Shown: piece after piece, positions 15,807-23,956 of the stretch | Position numbering within the stretch: position 1 is the stretch's first letter | Layout: each line of letters begins with the position of its first letter | Assembly: GCF_900112865.1 (NCBI RefSeq) | Contig: NZ_FONH01000011.1 | Coordinates: 1 to 64,000, forward strand | From: Dyella marensis | Lineage (GTDB): Bacteria > Pseudomonadota > Gammaproteobacteria > Xanthomonadales > Rhodanobacteraceae | Length of the DNA stretch: 64,000 nucleotides | Direction: 5' to 3' | Program-made: the position numbers and the translations under genes | Notes under the pieces: generated by a model | Seen by the model: only the letters and a program-made list of their open reading frames with translations | Database searches by the model: none | Told to the model about the DNA's origin: nothing

Positions 15807-16928
15807 ATGGCACAGCAGCACATCAATCTTGGCACTCAATCCGACGGCAAGGATGGCGATACGAATCGCATCGCCTGGGGCAAGGCGGAATCGAACTTCA
15901 ATGAGATCTATGGCAGCGCACTGAGCGCACCGTCGTTCAGAAATCTGCTCATCAACGGCAACTTCGACATCTGGCAGCGGGCCACCTCGTTGCCGTCGGC
16001 CGTCATCGGCCAGCGCTATTGCGCCGATCGCTGGCTGACGCAGTCTGGCGGCGGCTCGGCGAACAGCGTGGCTCAGCAGCTGGTGACTCTGGGCGACACC
16101 AGCTTCTCTTCCAATCCTCGTTATTACACGCGGGTTGGCGTGACGTCGGGTGGAACAACCGGCTCGTATGCAACCTTGTCGCAGAAGATCGAGGGCGCGC
16201 AGCGGCTTTCCGGCCGGCAGGCCATGCTGTCGTTCCTGTGTCGCACGGATGTACCCAAGAAACTGGGCATCGAAATCGAAGTCCAGTATGGCTCCAGCGG
16301 CTCGTCGCCCAACGACAGCTTTCCGCAGGGACCACTGCTGGATATCGGCACGGTGTTCCGCCGCTATGTCGTCCCCATCACTGTGCCCGCCCTGACCGGG
16401 AAGACGATTGGCAGCGGCAACGACTCGACAGCTCTGCATTTCTGGCTGGACTCTGGAGCCACTTACGCCGCGCGCAGCAGTGGCCTCCCCTACCAGAGCG
16501 GCTGGTTCGAGTTCGCCGAAGTGCAGTTCGAGCTGGGCGCCATCGCGACCGCGTTCGATCCGCGCCCAGCCGTCCAGGAGCTCGCGCTGTGCCAGCGCTA
16601 CTTCGAGCGCAGCTATGACCTCGGCGTCGCCACCGGCACCAGGAATGCCAATGGCTCCGTCGTTGCCTATATGACCGGTGTCCCAGCCGCACAATACAAG
16701 GTGGGGAGCATGGCCTACTTCAAGACCACGAAACGGGCTACGCCCCTGGTGACGCCGTATGGGTACGCCACAGGGACTCCCGGCATGATGACCGACGGCA
16801 GCGGCATCGACACATCCGCCTCACTGAGCGTTGTCGGCACCGGATCGTTCTATATCTTTGCTTCGACCAGCGGCAGTACTACCACGCCGAACACCAGCGC
16901 GCACTGGACCGCTGACGCGGAACTTTGA
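15807..16928 (+). CDS. Tail fibre protein 1
   Basis: The 373-residue protein starts with a docking module, QQHINLGTQSDGKDGDTNR, shared almost exactly with the fibre at 19246 and more loosely with that at 16973. Next comes NLLINGNFDIWQRATS with CADRWL, a jelly-roll carbohydrate-binding-like pattern frequent in phage fibres. The C terminus ends in DAEL, as fibre C termini often do. It probably binds surface glycan and decides which strains are killed. ATG 15807 is chosen because it opens the shared module; TTG 15795 in the same frame is unlikely. Confidence 0.85.
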   Translation: MAQQHINLGTQSDGKDGDTNRIAWGKAESNFNEIYGSALSAPSFRNLLINGNFDIWQRATSLPSAVIGQRYCADRWLTQSGGGSANSVAQQLVTLGDTSFSSNPRYYTRVGVTSGGTTGSYATLSQKIEGAQRLSGRQAMLSFLCRTDVPKKLGIEIEVQYGSSGSSPNDSFPQGPLLDIGTVFRRYVVPITVPALTGKTIGSGNDSTALHFWLDSGATYAARSSGLPYQSGWFEFAEVQFELGAIATAFDPRPAVQELALCQRYFERSYDLGVATGTRNANGSVVAYMTGVPAAQYKVGSMAYFKTTKRATPLVTPYGYATGTPGMMTDGSGIDTSASLSVVGTGSFYIFASTSGSTTTPNTSAHWTADAEL

Positions 16929-16972
16929 TTGCTGTCCGCCATCATTTTTTGGCTACATCTCCCAGATCGCTT

Positions 16973-17965
16973 ATGACCATCCAGATCATCAATCTAGGCA
17001 CTCCTCCCAAGGGAGCGGACGGCGACACCAATCGCACCGCTCTGGACAAGTGCAACTACAACTTCACCGATCTCGACGGCCGCGTCACTACCGCTCAAAC
17101 CACGGCCAACAGCGCAGGCCAGGCCGCGAATATCGCCAAGACGGCCGCCGACACCGCCAAGGCAACGGCGGATACCGCCAAGGCCACCGCCGACCTTGCT
17201 CTGACCAGCTCCAACCCGGTCTTCCTCGGCAGCATCGGCAAGACCGGGGTTTACCAACAGTTCTCTTACCGCGTATCGAATACCGGAACCGATCGCGGCA
17301 TCGGCGGCTCCTGGCCCGAGTGGACGCAGAACCGCACGCCAGCCCTGCAGCTCGACGCGATGAACAACGTCTGCGCCTATATGCTGGCCCGCGCAACTCA
17401 TTGGGGTGTACGCCATCTGGCGGCCATCGATGTCTATGAAGGCGGATCCGGAACCTCGGCACCGCAGCTGCATATGCATGTGGGCAGCACGCAAAACGCC
17501 TTCCAGTTCCTCGAAGGCGGCAACGCCGTCTTTGCTGGCACCTTGACGCAGAATTCCGACTATCGGATCAAGCGCGATGTCGTCGGCATCGACCCTGCGA
17601 TGGCCGCATCGAGCCTGCGCTCCGTGCGCCCTGTCGAATACAGGGACGACCGAGAACCGGAGGACGCTGCGCGTCGTGCGGGCGTGATCGCCCATGAACT
17701 GGCGGAGCCTTTTCCCCTGCTCGTCGAAGGCGTCAAAGACGCGGTGCGCCGGTCTGTGCGCCTCGAAGGCGATACGACTCCCTATGAGCCCGGCACGGAA
17801 CCCGTCGGCTACAAGCCGCCAACGCAAGTCGCCTACGACGAACCGGTGCTGCAGAACGTCAACTATGTCGGCCTGCTTCCCTACGTCATTGCCGCGTGGA
17901 AGCACACCGACGATCTTCTGCAGCGGGCCATGGCACGTATCGCCGTGCTCGAACAACGGCCGTGA
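16973..17965 (+). CDS. Tail fibre protein 2 with C-terminal S74 intramolecular chaperone
   Basis: The 330-residue protein has the docking module (IINLGTPPKGADGDTNRTAL), then a heptad-like Ala/Thr/Lys helix (about residues 38-75) that looks like a trimeric coiled coil, and a receptor-binding part. From about residue 193 a peptidase S74 chaperone domain follows: SDYRIKRDV gives Ser195 and Lys200, the self-cleavage dyad region. Such domains fold the fibre trimer and are then cut off (known). The mature fibre would thus be about 194 residues. The later part is acidic and ends in a helix. Its ATG lies 45 bases after the fibre 1 stop. Confidence 0.85.
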   Translation: MTIQIINLGTPPKGADGDTNRTALDKCNYNFTDLDGRVTTAQTTANSAGQAANIAKTAADTAKATADTAKATADLALTSSNPVFLGSIGKTGVYQQFSYRVSNTGTDRGIGGSWPEWTQNRTPALQLDAMNNVCAYMLARATHWGVRHLAAIDVYEGGSGTSAPQLHMHVGSTQNAFQFLEGGNAVFAGTLTQNSDYRIKRDVVGIDPAMAASSLRSVRPVEYRDDREPEDAARRAGVIAHELAEPFPLLVEGVKDAVRRSVRLEGDTTPYEPGTEPVGYKPPTQVAYDEPVLQNVNYVGLLPYVIAAWKHTDDLLQRAMARIAVLEQRP

Positions 17966-18071
17966 CCCGGCCGGGGCCGAACGCACTGGCATTGCCGCCT
18001 CGCTCCCGCTAGGTTGTGCAACCTCTACTTGGCACCGGCTTCGTGCGGCGCCTATTGCACAAGGACGTCGC

Positions 18072-18998
18072 ATGCTCCATCCCGCCCAGCGCTCCAATCT
18101 CCCCTGGCTCGCCGCCATCACCTCCATGCTGGTGGTGCTGGTCTGGCATTGCCTCACCTTCGGCATGATGGTGCTGCGCGCGCCGTCGGACAACGAGCAG
18201 ATTCTCTCCTTCGTGGCGATGACGATCAGAACGGTCGGCGAAGGCGTGCTGGTGCATGGCGGGTTGGCATTCCTGGTCGCGCAGTGGCGCGGCGAGCGGA
18301 GTGAGGAATGGGCGTTCCGGCGGCCGCTGCTGCTGGCGGGGGTGTTCGCCGGCGGGCTGCTGGTGTGGAGCCTGTTGGCGATGTTCCTGTACCAGGGCCT
18401 GTTCCTGCTGATGGGGCCGGAGCAGATGGGCTCCTGGCTGCGGATCTGGATGTTCGTGCTGGGTCTGGTCATCGCCCCGCTGCAGGTGTGGTCGTCATGG
18501 CGCCTGGCCCTGCTGGTGTGCCGCGAGGATGCGATCGCGACGCCTCCGCAATCGGGCCTGCGCTTGCGGGCGGCGGGACTGGCGGCATGGATGCAGGCAG
18601 CGGGCACGGTGCTCGGCGTGTCGATGCTGTTGCCACTCGCCAATGCCTTCGACGCGTATTCGCCGGTGGTCTGGCTGAGCAGTTGGGCCGGGGCGTTGCT
18701 GGCCGGCGCGTTGACTTTCGGCGGCGCGTGGCTGGCATTGCCGCGCCACCTGTCGCGCCTGCGCGCAGGCAGGCTGCTCGGCGCCGGCGTACTGACCTTC
18801 GTGTTCGCCTATGCGTTGGCAGTCGGTGTAGGCGTCGCGGCGCTGGTGTTGGCGCTGGGTGGCCAATCGATGGACCAGACTGCAGCCATCGTGCTGATGG
18901 TGATGCTGGGCGTGCTGCCGCTGCTGGGAATGTTCGGCTTCCAGTGGCTGTGGACGCGCGTGCTGTATTCGAAGATTCGGCGCGCACTGACTACCTGA
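18072..18998 (+). CDS. Polytopic membrane protein, unknown, between fibre genes
   Basis: The 308-residue protein has about eight hydrophobic helices and short charged loops, and lacks any phage-like feature. Its GC and codon use match the chromosome better than the fibre genes. Start ATG 18072 follows AAGGACG. An 8-base inverted repeat (TTGTGCAA at 18014-18021, TTGCACAA at 18055-18062) lies in the leader. It may be a host gene that marks the original right edge of the tailocin, with fibre 3 added beyond it, or a cargo gene. Function unknown. Confidence 0.7.
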   Translation: MLHPAQRSNLPWLAAITSMLVVLVWHCLTFGMMVLRAPSDNEQILSFVAMTIRTVGEGVLVHGGLAFLVAQWRGERSEEWAFRRPLLLAGVFAGGLLVWSLLAMFLYQGLFLLMGPEQMGSWLRIWMFVLGLVIAPLQVWSSWRLALLVCREDAIATPPQSGLRLRAAGLAAWMQAAGTVLGVSMLLPLANAFDAYSPVVWLSSWAGALLAGALTFGGAWLALPRHLSRLRAGRLLGAGVLTFVFAYALAVGVGVAALVLALGGQSMDQTAAIVLMVMLGVLPLLGMFGFQWLWTRVLYSKIRRALTT

Positions 18999-19245
18999 GC
19001 GGCCTCGCCGACAGCATGGCCTGGTGGTTCCAGGCCAGCGTTACGTCCTTCCAAACCGCTTCACTATAGGCAAGTCCGGCGCGACGCAGCTTGCGTTAGC
19101 TACGGCTGCAGCCCAGACATTTGCTTTCTCGGCCTCCCGGCCTCTAGCCGGAACGCGGCCTCCTCGTCATGCCTCAAGCTCATGGCGATTCCACTGCACT
19201 CAACTCATTGGCTGCCTCATGAGCAGCATCACAGGAAGCGTTACC

Positions 19246-20328
19246 ATGCCTCAGCAACACATCAACCTTGGCACCCAATCCGACGGCATAGACGGCGACA
19301 CCAATCGCGTCGCCTGGCAGAAAGCCGAAGCCAACTTCAGCGAGCTGTATGCCTACACGCCCGATGTCAGCACCTTCAAGAACAGAATCATCAACGGCAG
19401 TTTCGATTATTGGCAGCGCGGCACCAGCTTCTCCTCCGGCGGATACAGCGCCGACCGTTTCCTGCTCCAGCAAACGGGAACCACGATCGGCGCCTCGAGG
19501 CAAACCTTTGCGACCGGCCAATCCGCGGTGCCGGACAATCCCTCCTGCTACATGCGCTGCGCCGTCACCTCCGTGGCAGGCGCAGGCAATTCTGGCTACT
19601 TGGCGCAGCGCATCGAAAGCGTGGCCGCGCTGGCCGGAAAGCGAGTCACCGTGTCGTTCTACGCCAAGGCGGATGCTGCAAGGAGGATCGCGCTCGAGGC
19701 CACGCAGATGTTCGGCAGTGGCGGCTCGGCTTCGGTCAATGGCATCGGCGTCACCAGTTTCAACCTGACCAGCGGCTGGCAGAAGTTCTATGCAACCTTT
19801 GACATACCTGCCCTGGGTAACAGCACGATCGGGCCAAACGGTGACGATTTTCTGCAGATTGCGCTGTGGATGGATGCCGGAAGCAACTTCAACGCGAGGA
19901 CGAATTCGCTTGGCCAGCAATCCGGCACCTTCGACTTTGCTCAGATCCAGCTCGAGACCGGCGATGTAGCAACGTCCTTCGACGTGCGGCCACAGGCCAT
20001 CGAACAGCAGCTATGCAACCGCTACTGCTATGCATTCAAGGCGGCCATTGGCACCGGCATTGGCGTGGGCACGCAGCACAGCTCCACCAATACATTCGTA
20101 CCCCTGCCGCTCCCAACCGCCATGCGGACATCGCCCTCGATGAGGAGCCTGGGATCGCCCATCCGCTGGAGCGGTGCGGCATCCAGCACGAGCGACCCCT
20201 CGCTGGGTGTGATCAATCCGGGACTCGTATGCCTTATTTTTTCAGTGTCCGGAGGCACGCAATGGTCCAGCGGCTATGCGGCGTCGATTGGAGGCTCACT
20301 CAATCTGGTCATGGAAGCGGAGCTGTAA
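19246..20328 (+). CDS. Tail fibre protein 3
   Basis: The 360-residue protein repeats the layout of fibre 1: docking module QQHINLGTQSDGIDGDTNR, then RIINGSFDYWQRGTS and a beta-rich receptor domain (GYSADRF), ending in MEAEL. The shared region covers about the first 70 residues; beyond it the two diverge. AGGAAG lies 8 bases before ATG 19246; an in-frame ATG at 19219 has no better site. The 247 bases upstream contain no gene or clear promoter. It is separated from the other fibres by the membrane protein gene, so it may be a silent or alternative fibre. Confidence 0.8.
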   Translation: MPQQHINLGTQSDGIDGDTNRVAWQKAEANFSELYAYTPDVSTFKNRIINGSFDYWQRGTSFSSGGYSADRFLLQQTGTTIGASRQTFATGQSAVPDNPSCYMRCAVTSVAGAGNSGYLAQRIESVAALAGKRVTVSFYAKADAARRIALEATQMFGSGGSASVNGIGVTSFNLTSGWQKFYATFDIPALGNSTIGPNGDDFLQIALWMDAGSNFNARTNSLGQQSGTFDFAQIQLETGDVATSFDVRPQAIEQQLCNRYCYAFKAAIGTGIGVGTQHSSTNTFVPLPLPTAMRTSPSMRSLGSPIRWSGAASSTSDPSLGVINPGLVCLIFSVSGGTQWSSGYAASIGGSLNLVMEAEL

Positions 20329-20368
20329 GGATCTTCGGCAGCTCAATCGGACGCATGCAGGCGCCGCT

Positions 20369-21400
20369 TCAGATCAACCTCTCCGCCTCCAACTCACTCT
20401 TCAAATAAGCATAGTAAATCGGCGCCGCCACCAGCCCTGGCAACCCAAACGCCGCCTCCACCACCAGCATCGCCACCAGCAGCTCCCAGGCACGCGAGCG
20501 GATCTGCGTCCCCACGATGCGCGCGTTGAGGAAGTACTCCAGCTTGTGGATCAAGATGAGAAAACCCAGCGCCGCCACGCCCACGCCCAGCGATACCGAC
20601 AGGCCGGCGATGGTGATGGCGGTGTTGGAGATCAGGTTGCCGATCACCGGCAGCAGGCCGACGATGAAGGTGATCACCACCAGGGTCTTGGCCAGCGGGA
20701 TGTGGAAGCCCATCAGCGGCATCACGCCGAGCAGGAAGATGGCGGTGAATACCGTGTTGATCAGCGAGATCTTGATCTGCGCGAACACGATGTTGTGGAA
20801 CGCCTCGGCCAGGCGCTGGCAGCGCAGGCCGAGCGCGGCGGCGAGCGGGCCGACCTGGTGCGCGGGGCGCGTGCGGCTGAGCGCGACGATGCCGCCCAGC
20901 ACCATGCCGATGATGATGTGCACCAGCACGCGCGCGGTTTCCTTGCCCAGCGACTGCAGGCTCACCGAGTGCTTGTGGGTCAGTTCCAGCGCCATCACGC
21001 GCAGTTCGTCCACGCTGTCCGGCAACCAGCCCACGATCGAGGCGGGCAGCTGCTGGCGGGCCTTCTCGACCAGCGGCATCAGCTGGTCCTGCCACAGCAG
21101 TTCGGGATTGCCCAGTTCGGTGCGGAAGAAGCTCAACGCACCGAGGATCAGCAGGATCAGCAGGCCGACCACGATCGCCGCCAGCAGCGCCACCACCAGC
21201 ACGCGTGCGCGGTCGCCGGGCACGCGCTTGCCGAGCAGGGGCGCGGTGGACTGCACGATCTCGTAGACCAGCAGGCCGGCGAACAACGCGGGCAGCAGGC
21301 GCAGGAGCATCACCAGCAGCAGGGCGGCGCCGGCCAGCACATAGGTGGTGATCCGGATCGGCAGGCTGGGCTGGCGGGGCTGGGGCAGGCTGGTTTCCAT
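20369..21400 (-). CDS. AI-2E family transporter (PerM/YdiK-like permease)
   Basis: The 343-residue inner-membrane protein belongs to the AI-2E transporter family (PF01594), which includes small-molecule and sodium/proton exporters; the substrate cannot be told here. It has two N-terminal helices (about residues 15-35 and 60-85), a soluble helical domain, and a C-terminal block of about five helices with the conserved VVITFIVGLLPVIGNLISN and LFLxHKLEY-like segment (LILIHKLEYFLNARIVG). Start ATG 21400 gives the usual family length. It is convergent with fibre 3, 40 bases away, and marks the right chromosomal flank of the tailocin. Confidence 0.88.
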   Translation of the reverse strand: METSLPQPRQPSLPIRITTYVLAGAALLLVMLLRLLPALFAGLLVYEIVQSTAPLLGKRVPGDRARVLVVALLAAIVVGLLILLILGALSFFRTELGNPELLWQDQLMPLVEKARQQLPASIVGWLPDSVDELRVMALELTHKHSVSLQSLGKETARVLVHIIIGMVLGGIVALSRTRPAHQVGPLAAALGLRCQRLAEAFHNIVFAQIKISLINTVFTAIFLLGVMPLMGFHIPLAKTLVVITFIVGLLPVIGNLISNTAITIAGLSVSLGVGVAALGFLILIHKLEYFLNARIVGTQIRSRAWELLVAMLVVEAAFGLPGLVAAPIYYAYLKSELEAERLI

Positions 21401-21583
21401 GCGGGGGCGGGTCAGTCCAGGGGGCCCTGAGTCTGTCAGCAGCGCATGGCGGTCGCCAGCCCGGAAAGGCATGGAGGCAGAACGACGCTTCAGAAAGCGT
21501 GGCCGCCACCAGGAGCCAGCCCGGTCTTCCCCGTGTCGTAAACTGCGGCGATTCTTCTGTCCGCTTTACCTACAGGGAAACCC

Positions 21584-22477
21584 ATGCGTATTCGTCTGAC
21601 GGCGTCCGTCGCCGCCCTCGTCCTGCTCGCCGGCTGCTCGGCGCAGCACACCGCCAAGCCCGCAACCTCCGCGCAGGTCGCGCAGGCATCCGACGCGGGC
21701 AAGCCCGCCGCTGACGACAACCTCAATGCCGTGGCCTGGACCCAGACCGCGATCGAGCACGACCTGATCTACCTGCAGACCTACCGCGACGCCCAGGCCC
21801 GCCTGCTGCCGGCGCTCAAGGACAAGAGCTGGGACGCGCTGACCAAGGAAGACCGCGCCGCCCCGGTCAAGGGCCTGAAGCCCGCGGTGGTACTGGATAT
21901 CGACGAGACCGTGCTGGACAACTCGCCCTATCAGGCACGCCTGGTCCGCAGCGGCGGCGAGTTCAACGAAGCCGACTGGGCCGCCTGGTGCAAGGAGCAG
22001 CGCGCCCGTGCCCTGCCCGGCGTGGTGGAGTTCACCCAGTTCGCGGCGAAGCACGGCATCGCGGTGCTCTATGTCTCCAACCGCGCCAAGGACCTGGACG
22101 AGGCCACCCTGGGCAATCTGCGCAAGGCCGGCCTGCTGGTGTCGGGCCCGGAGGCCTTCCTGGGCCTGGGTACCTTCGTGCAGGACTGCGAGCAGGTCGG
22201 TACCGAGAAGGGTTGCCGCCGCCAGCAGATCAGTCGCAAATACCGCGTGCTGATGCAGTTTGGCGACCAGATCGGCGATTTTGCCACCGTCCTGGCCAAC
22301 AACGCCGAGGGCCGCGGCAAGGTCATGGCGCCCTATATGGCCTGGATCGGCACGCGCTGGTTCGTGCTGCCGAACCCGACCTACGGCTCCTGGGAACCGG
22401 CCCTGTTCAACAACGACTGGGCGGCTCCCCGTGAGGAGCGGCATCGCTTGAAAGTCAATGCGTTGCGCGTGGATTGA
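21584..22477 (+). CDS. Acid phosphatase class C / 5'-nucleotidase lipoprotein e(P4) family
   Basis: The 297-residue lipoprotein has a signal peptide with lipobox LLAGC (cysteine at about residue 17). The HAD-type catalytic motif VLDIDETVLDNSPY is near residue 105; the first two aspartates would be nucleophile and acid/base. A later acidic site (FGDQIGDF) is near 226. Members, such as H. influenzae e(P4), dephosphorylate nucleotides including NMN in the periplasm, feeding nucleoside or NAD uptake (known). It should be anchored in the outer membrane facing the periplasm. It is transcribed divergently from the permease. Confidence 0.93.
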   Translation: MRIRLTASVAALVLLAGCSAQHTAKPATSAQVAQASDAGKPAADDNLNAVAWTQTAIEHDLIYLQTYRDAQARLLPALKDKSWDALTKEDRAAPVKGLKPAVVLDIDETVLDNSPYQARLVRSGGEFNEADWAAWCKEQRARALPGVVEFTQFAAKHGIAVLYVSNRAKDLDEATLGNLRKAGLLVSGPEAFLGLGTFVQDCEQVGTEKGCRRQQISRKYRVLMQFGDQIGDFATVLANNAEGRGKVMAPYMAWIGTRWFVLPNPTYGSWEPALFNNDWAAPREERHRLKVNALRVD

Positions 22478-22525
22478 GGTTTTCGCGCACGAACAATCAA
22501 TGACTTAGCGCATCAAACGAAAGTG

Positions 22526-22554
22526 TTGCCTTAGCTTTCAGGATGCGGTTAAGA
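22526..22554 (+). promoter_or_regulatory. Sigma-70-like promoter of the candidate small RNA
   Basis: TTGCCT (22526-22531), a 17-base spacer, and TTAAGA (22549-22554). Transcription would begin near 22561 and meet a terminator about 100 bases later with no gene between. Confidence 0.5.
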
Positions 22555-22560
22555 TCGCCG

Positions 22561-22663
22561 CGCCGACCCTGCTGCTGACCACAGATACTGCGGGCAAGGC
22601 CATTTCCCTTCCGGCTCTGCCGGATTACCCCGCGAGGCCCAACGCCCGCGGGGTTTTCTTTTG
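22561..22663 (+). ncRNA. Candidate small non-coding RNA
   Basis: About 100 bases lie between a promoter-like pair and a strong terminator (CCCCGCG 22628-22634 with CGCGGGG 22647-22653, then TTTTCTTTT). A second hairpin (CCGGC/GCCGG, about 22610-22623) precedes it. No open frame with a ribosome site fits. The region could instead be the tail of the phosphatase transcript. No known RNA family is recognised. Confidence 0.45.
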
Positions 22664-22817
22664 TCCGGCCCCCATCGTCCGTAATGAAGTTCACGGATCG
22701 TGGACGTGGCCCGGAACTGGGACGACCTGCCCTTGTCTCCCCAAAGCGGGCGCCCTTACGCTCCGCCGCTCATCGCCGCCCAGCCGACTGGCGCTCCACT
22801 CCGCGAGATTGCTTCCC

Positions 22818-23780
22818 ATGCGTCACCGACCGCTCCGTCACCTTCTGCTCGGGCTGCTCGCCCTTGCCGCACTGTCGGCCTGCCACGACAAAGACCAGCA
22901 GAAGGACGCCGAGCTCTCCGGGGGCGCTACGCCGGAGGAGGCGATCCAGGACGAGGTGAAGCTGATCCGCGCCGGCGACTTCGCCGGCTTCTGGAAGCAC
23001 GCGCTGCCGCCGGCCGACTACGCCACCCTGCGTACCGACTGGCCGCGCGAACATCCCGGCCAGCTGCCCGGCGCCGAGGACCGCGCGCAGTTCGAAGCGA
23101 AGATGAAGGAGTTCACCGAGCCCGGCGCCGAAGACAAGCTCTATGCCGAGGCCAGGCCCAAGCTGGTCCAGATGCAGCAGCAGTACAGCGACCAGCTGCC
23201 CTTCATGATCGGCGTCATGCAAGGCATCGCGCGCAGCGCGATCGACCAGCGCAAGGACATGACGCAGACACAGAAGAAGCAGGCCAACGACGTGCTCGAC
23301 GTGGTCGTGCCGTGGGCGCAGCAGCAAGCCTGGTTCGACCAGACCAAGGCCAGGCAATCCATCGCCACCCTGGTCGCCACCGCGCGCAAGCTCGACATCA
23401 AGAGCGCCGACCAGCTGCAGGCAATGGATTTCGACACGGCGATGCGCAAGTACAGCGCCGGCTACCTCGGCATCAAGGACGTGCTCGCGACCTACGGCCT
23501 GTCGCTGGACCAGGCGCTGGACTCGGTCAAGGTCACCACGCTGGAGAACGCCTACGGCTACGCCCGCGTGAAGATCGACTACGTACTGCTGGGCAAGCCG
23601 CTCAGTACCGAATCCACCTTGATGCAACAGGATGGCCGCTGGTACAGCGAGGATCTGCTGAAGAATGTGCGCGATGCGCACCAGCGGCTCAGCATGCCCG
23701 CCGTTGTCGCCAGCGTGCCTGCGCCTGCCAGCAGTACACATCCGGCTTCGATTCAAACGCCCGCATCGGACAAGCGTTAA
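22818..23780 (+). CDS. Predicted lipoprotein of unknown function
   Basis: The 320-residue protein has a basic N terminus, a hydrophobic stretch and the lipobox LSAC (cysteine near residue 22), so it should be lipid-anchored. The mature part is mostly helical, rich in Gln, Lys and Asp, and ends with a Pro/Ala/Ser tail. A segment near residues 230-290 (YARVKIDYVLLGKPLSTEST, then QQDGRWYSEDLL) looks like the strand pattern of a SnoaL/NTF2-type fold. ATG 22818 is chosen over the upstream TTG. No function is recognised. Confidence 0.8.
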   Translation: MRHRPLRHLLLGLLALAALSACHDKDQQKDAELSGGATPEEAIQDEVKLIRAGDFAGFWKHALPPADYATLRTDWPREHPGQLPGAEDRAQFEAKMKEFTEPGAEDKLYAEARPKLVQMQQQYSDQLPFMIGVMQGIARSAIDQRKDMTQTQKKQANDVLDVVVPWAQQQAWFDQTKARQSIATLVATARKLDIKSADQLQAMDFDTAMRKYSAGYLGIKDVLATYGLSLDQALDSVKVTTLENAYGYARVKIDYVLLGKPLSTESTLMQQDGRWYSEDLLKNVRDAHQRLSMPAVVASVPAPASSTHPASIQTPASDKR

Positions 23781-23807
23781 AAGCTCATTACCCTACACCG
23801 CTAGAAT

Positions 23808-23931
23808 CCTTCTCCCGCCGGGAGAAGGTGCCGGCAGGCGGATGAGGGTGCGGGCGGAGCGGTGCGCATCACTCTTGCGCTCCGGCCGTACCCTCACCCC
23901 CACCCCTCTCCCGGTGGGAGAGGGGCTTCAA
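23808..23931. repeat. 124-bp inverted intergenic element (CTCTCCC/GGGAGAG family)
   Basis: The element runs from TTCTCCCGCCGGGAGAAG through GGATGAGGGTGCGGGCGGAG and back through CTCCGGCCGTACCCTCACCC to CTCTCCCGGTGGGAGAG. Its halves are roughly complementary, so the RNA folds into a long hairpin. A second, longer copy is at 54642-54825 and a partial one at 30440-30500. Confidence 0.75.
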
Positions 23932-23956
23932 GCTCTTCACCCGGTACAATGCCTGG

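Larger units (their letters stand above)
2666..20328. other. F-type tailocin locus (headless lambda-like tail cluster)
   Basis: The region holds a repressor, an antiterminator, two holins, an endolysin, a full set of siphophage tail genes in lambda order and three fibre genes. No integrase, terminase, portal, protease, capsid, head-tail connector, excisionase or replication gene is seen, and no att-like direct repeat flanks it. There is no sheath gene, so a contractile R-type particle is ruled out. P. aeruginosa F-type pyocins have this make-up (known); the assignment here is inferred from gene content and order. One likely host gene (18072-18998) sits between fibre genes near the right end. 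Confidence 0.85.

Noticed and set aside
2666-20328. Intact temperate prophage
   Set aside because: No integrase, excisionase, replication, terminase, portal or capsid gene and no att-like repeat; the tail set is complete without decay, which fits a tailocin better.
2666-20328. R-type (contractile) tailocin or T6SS
   Set aside because: No sheath, no baseplate wedge or spike genes; the tube, chaperone and tip genes are of lambda (siphovirus) type.
15807-20328. Diversity-generating retroelement acting on fibres
   Set aside because: No reverse transcriptase gene and no template/variable repeat pair with adenine-specific changes was seen; fibre differences are whole-domain.
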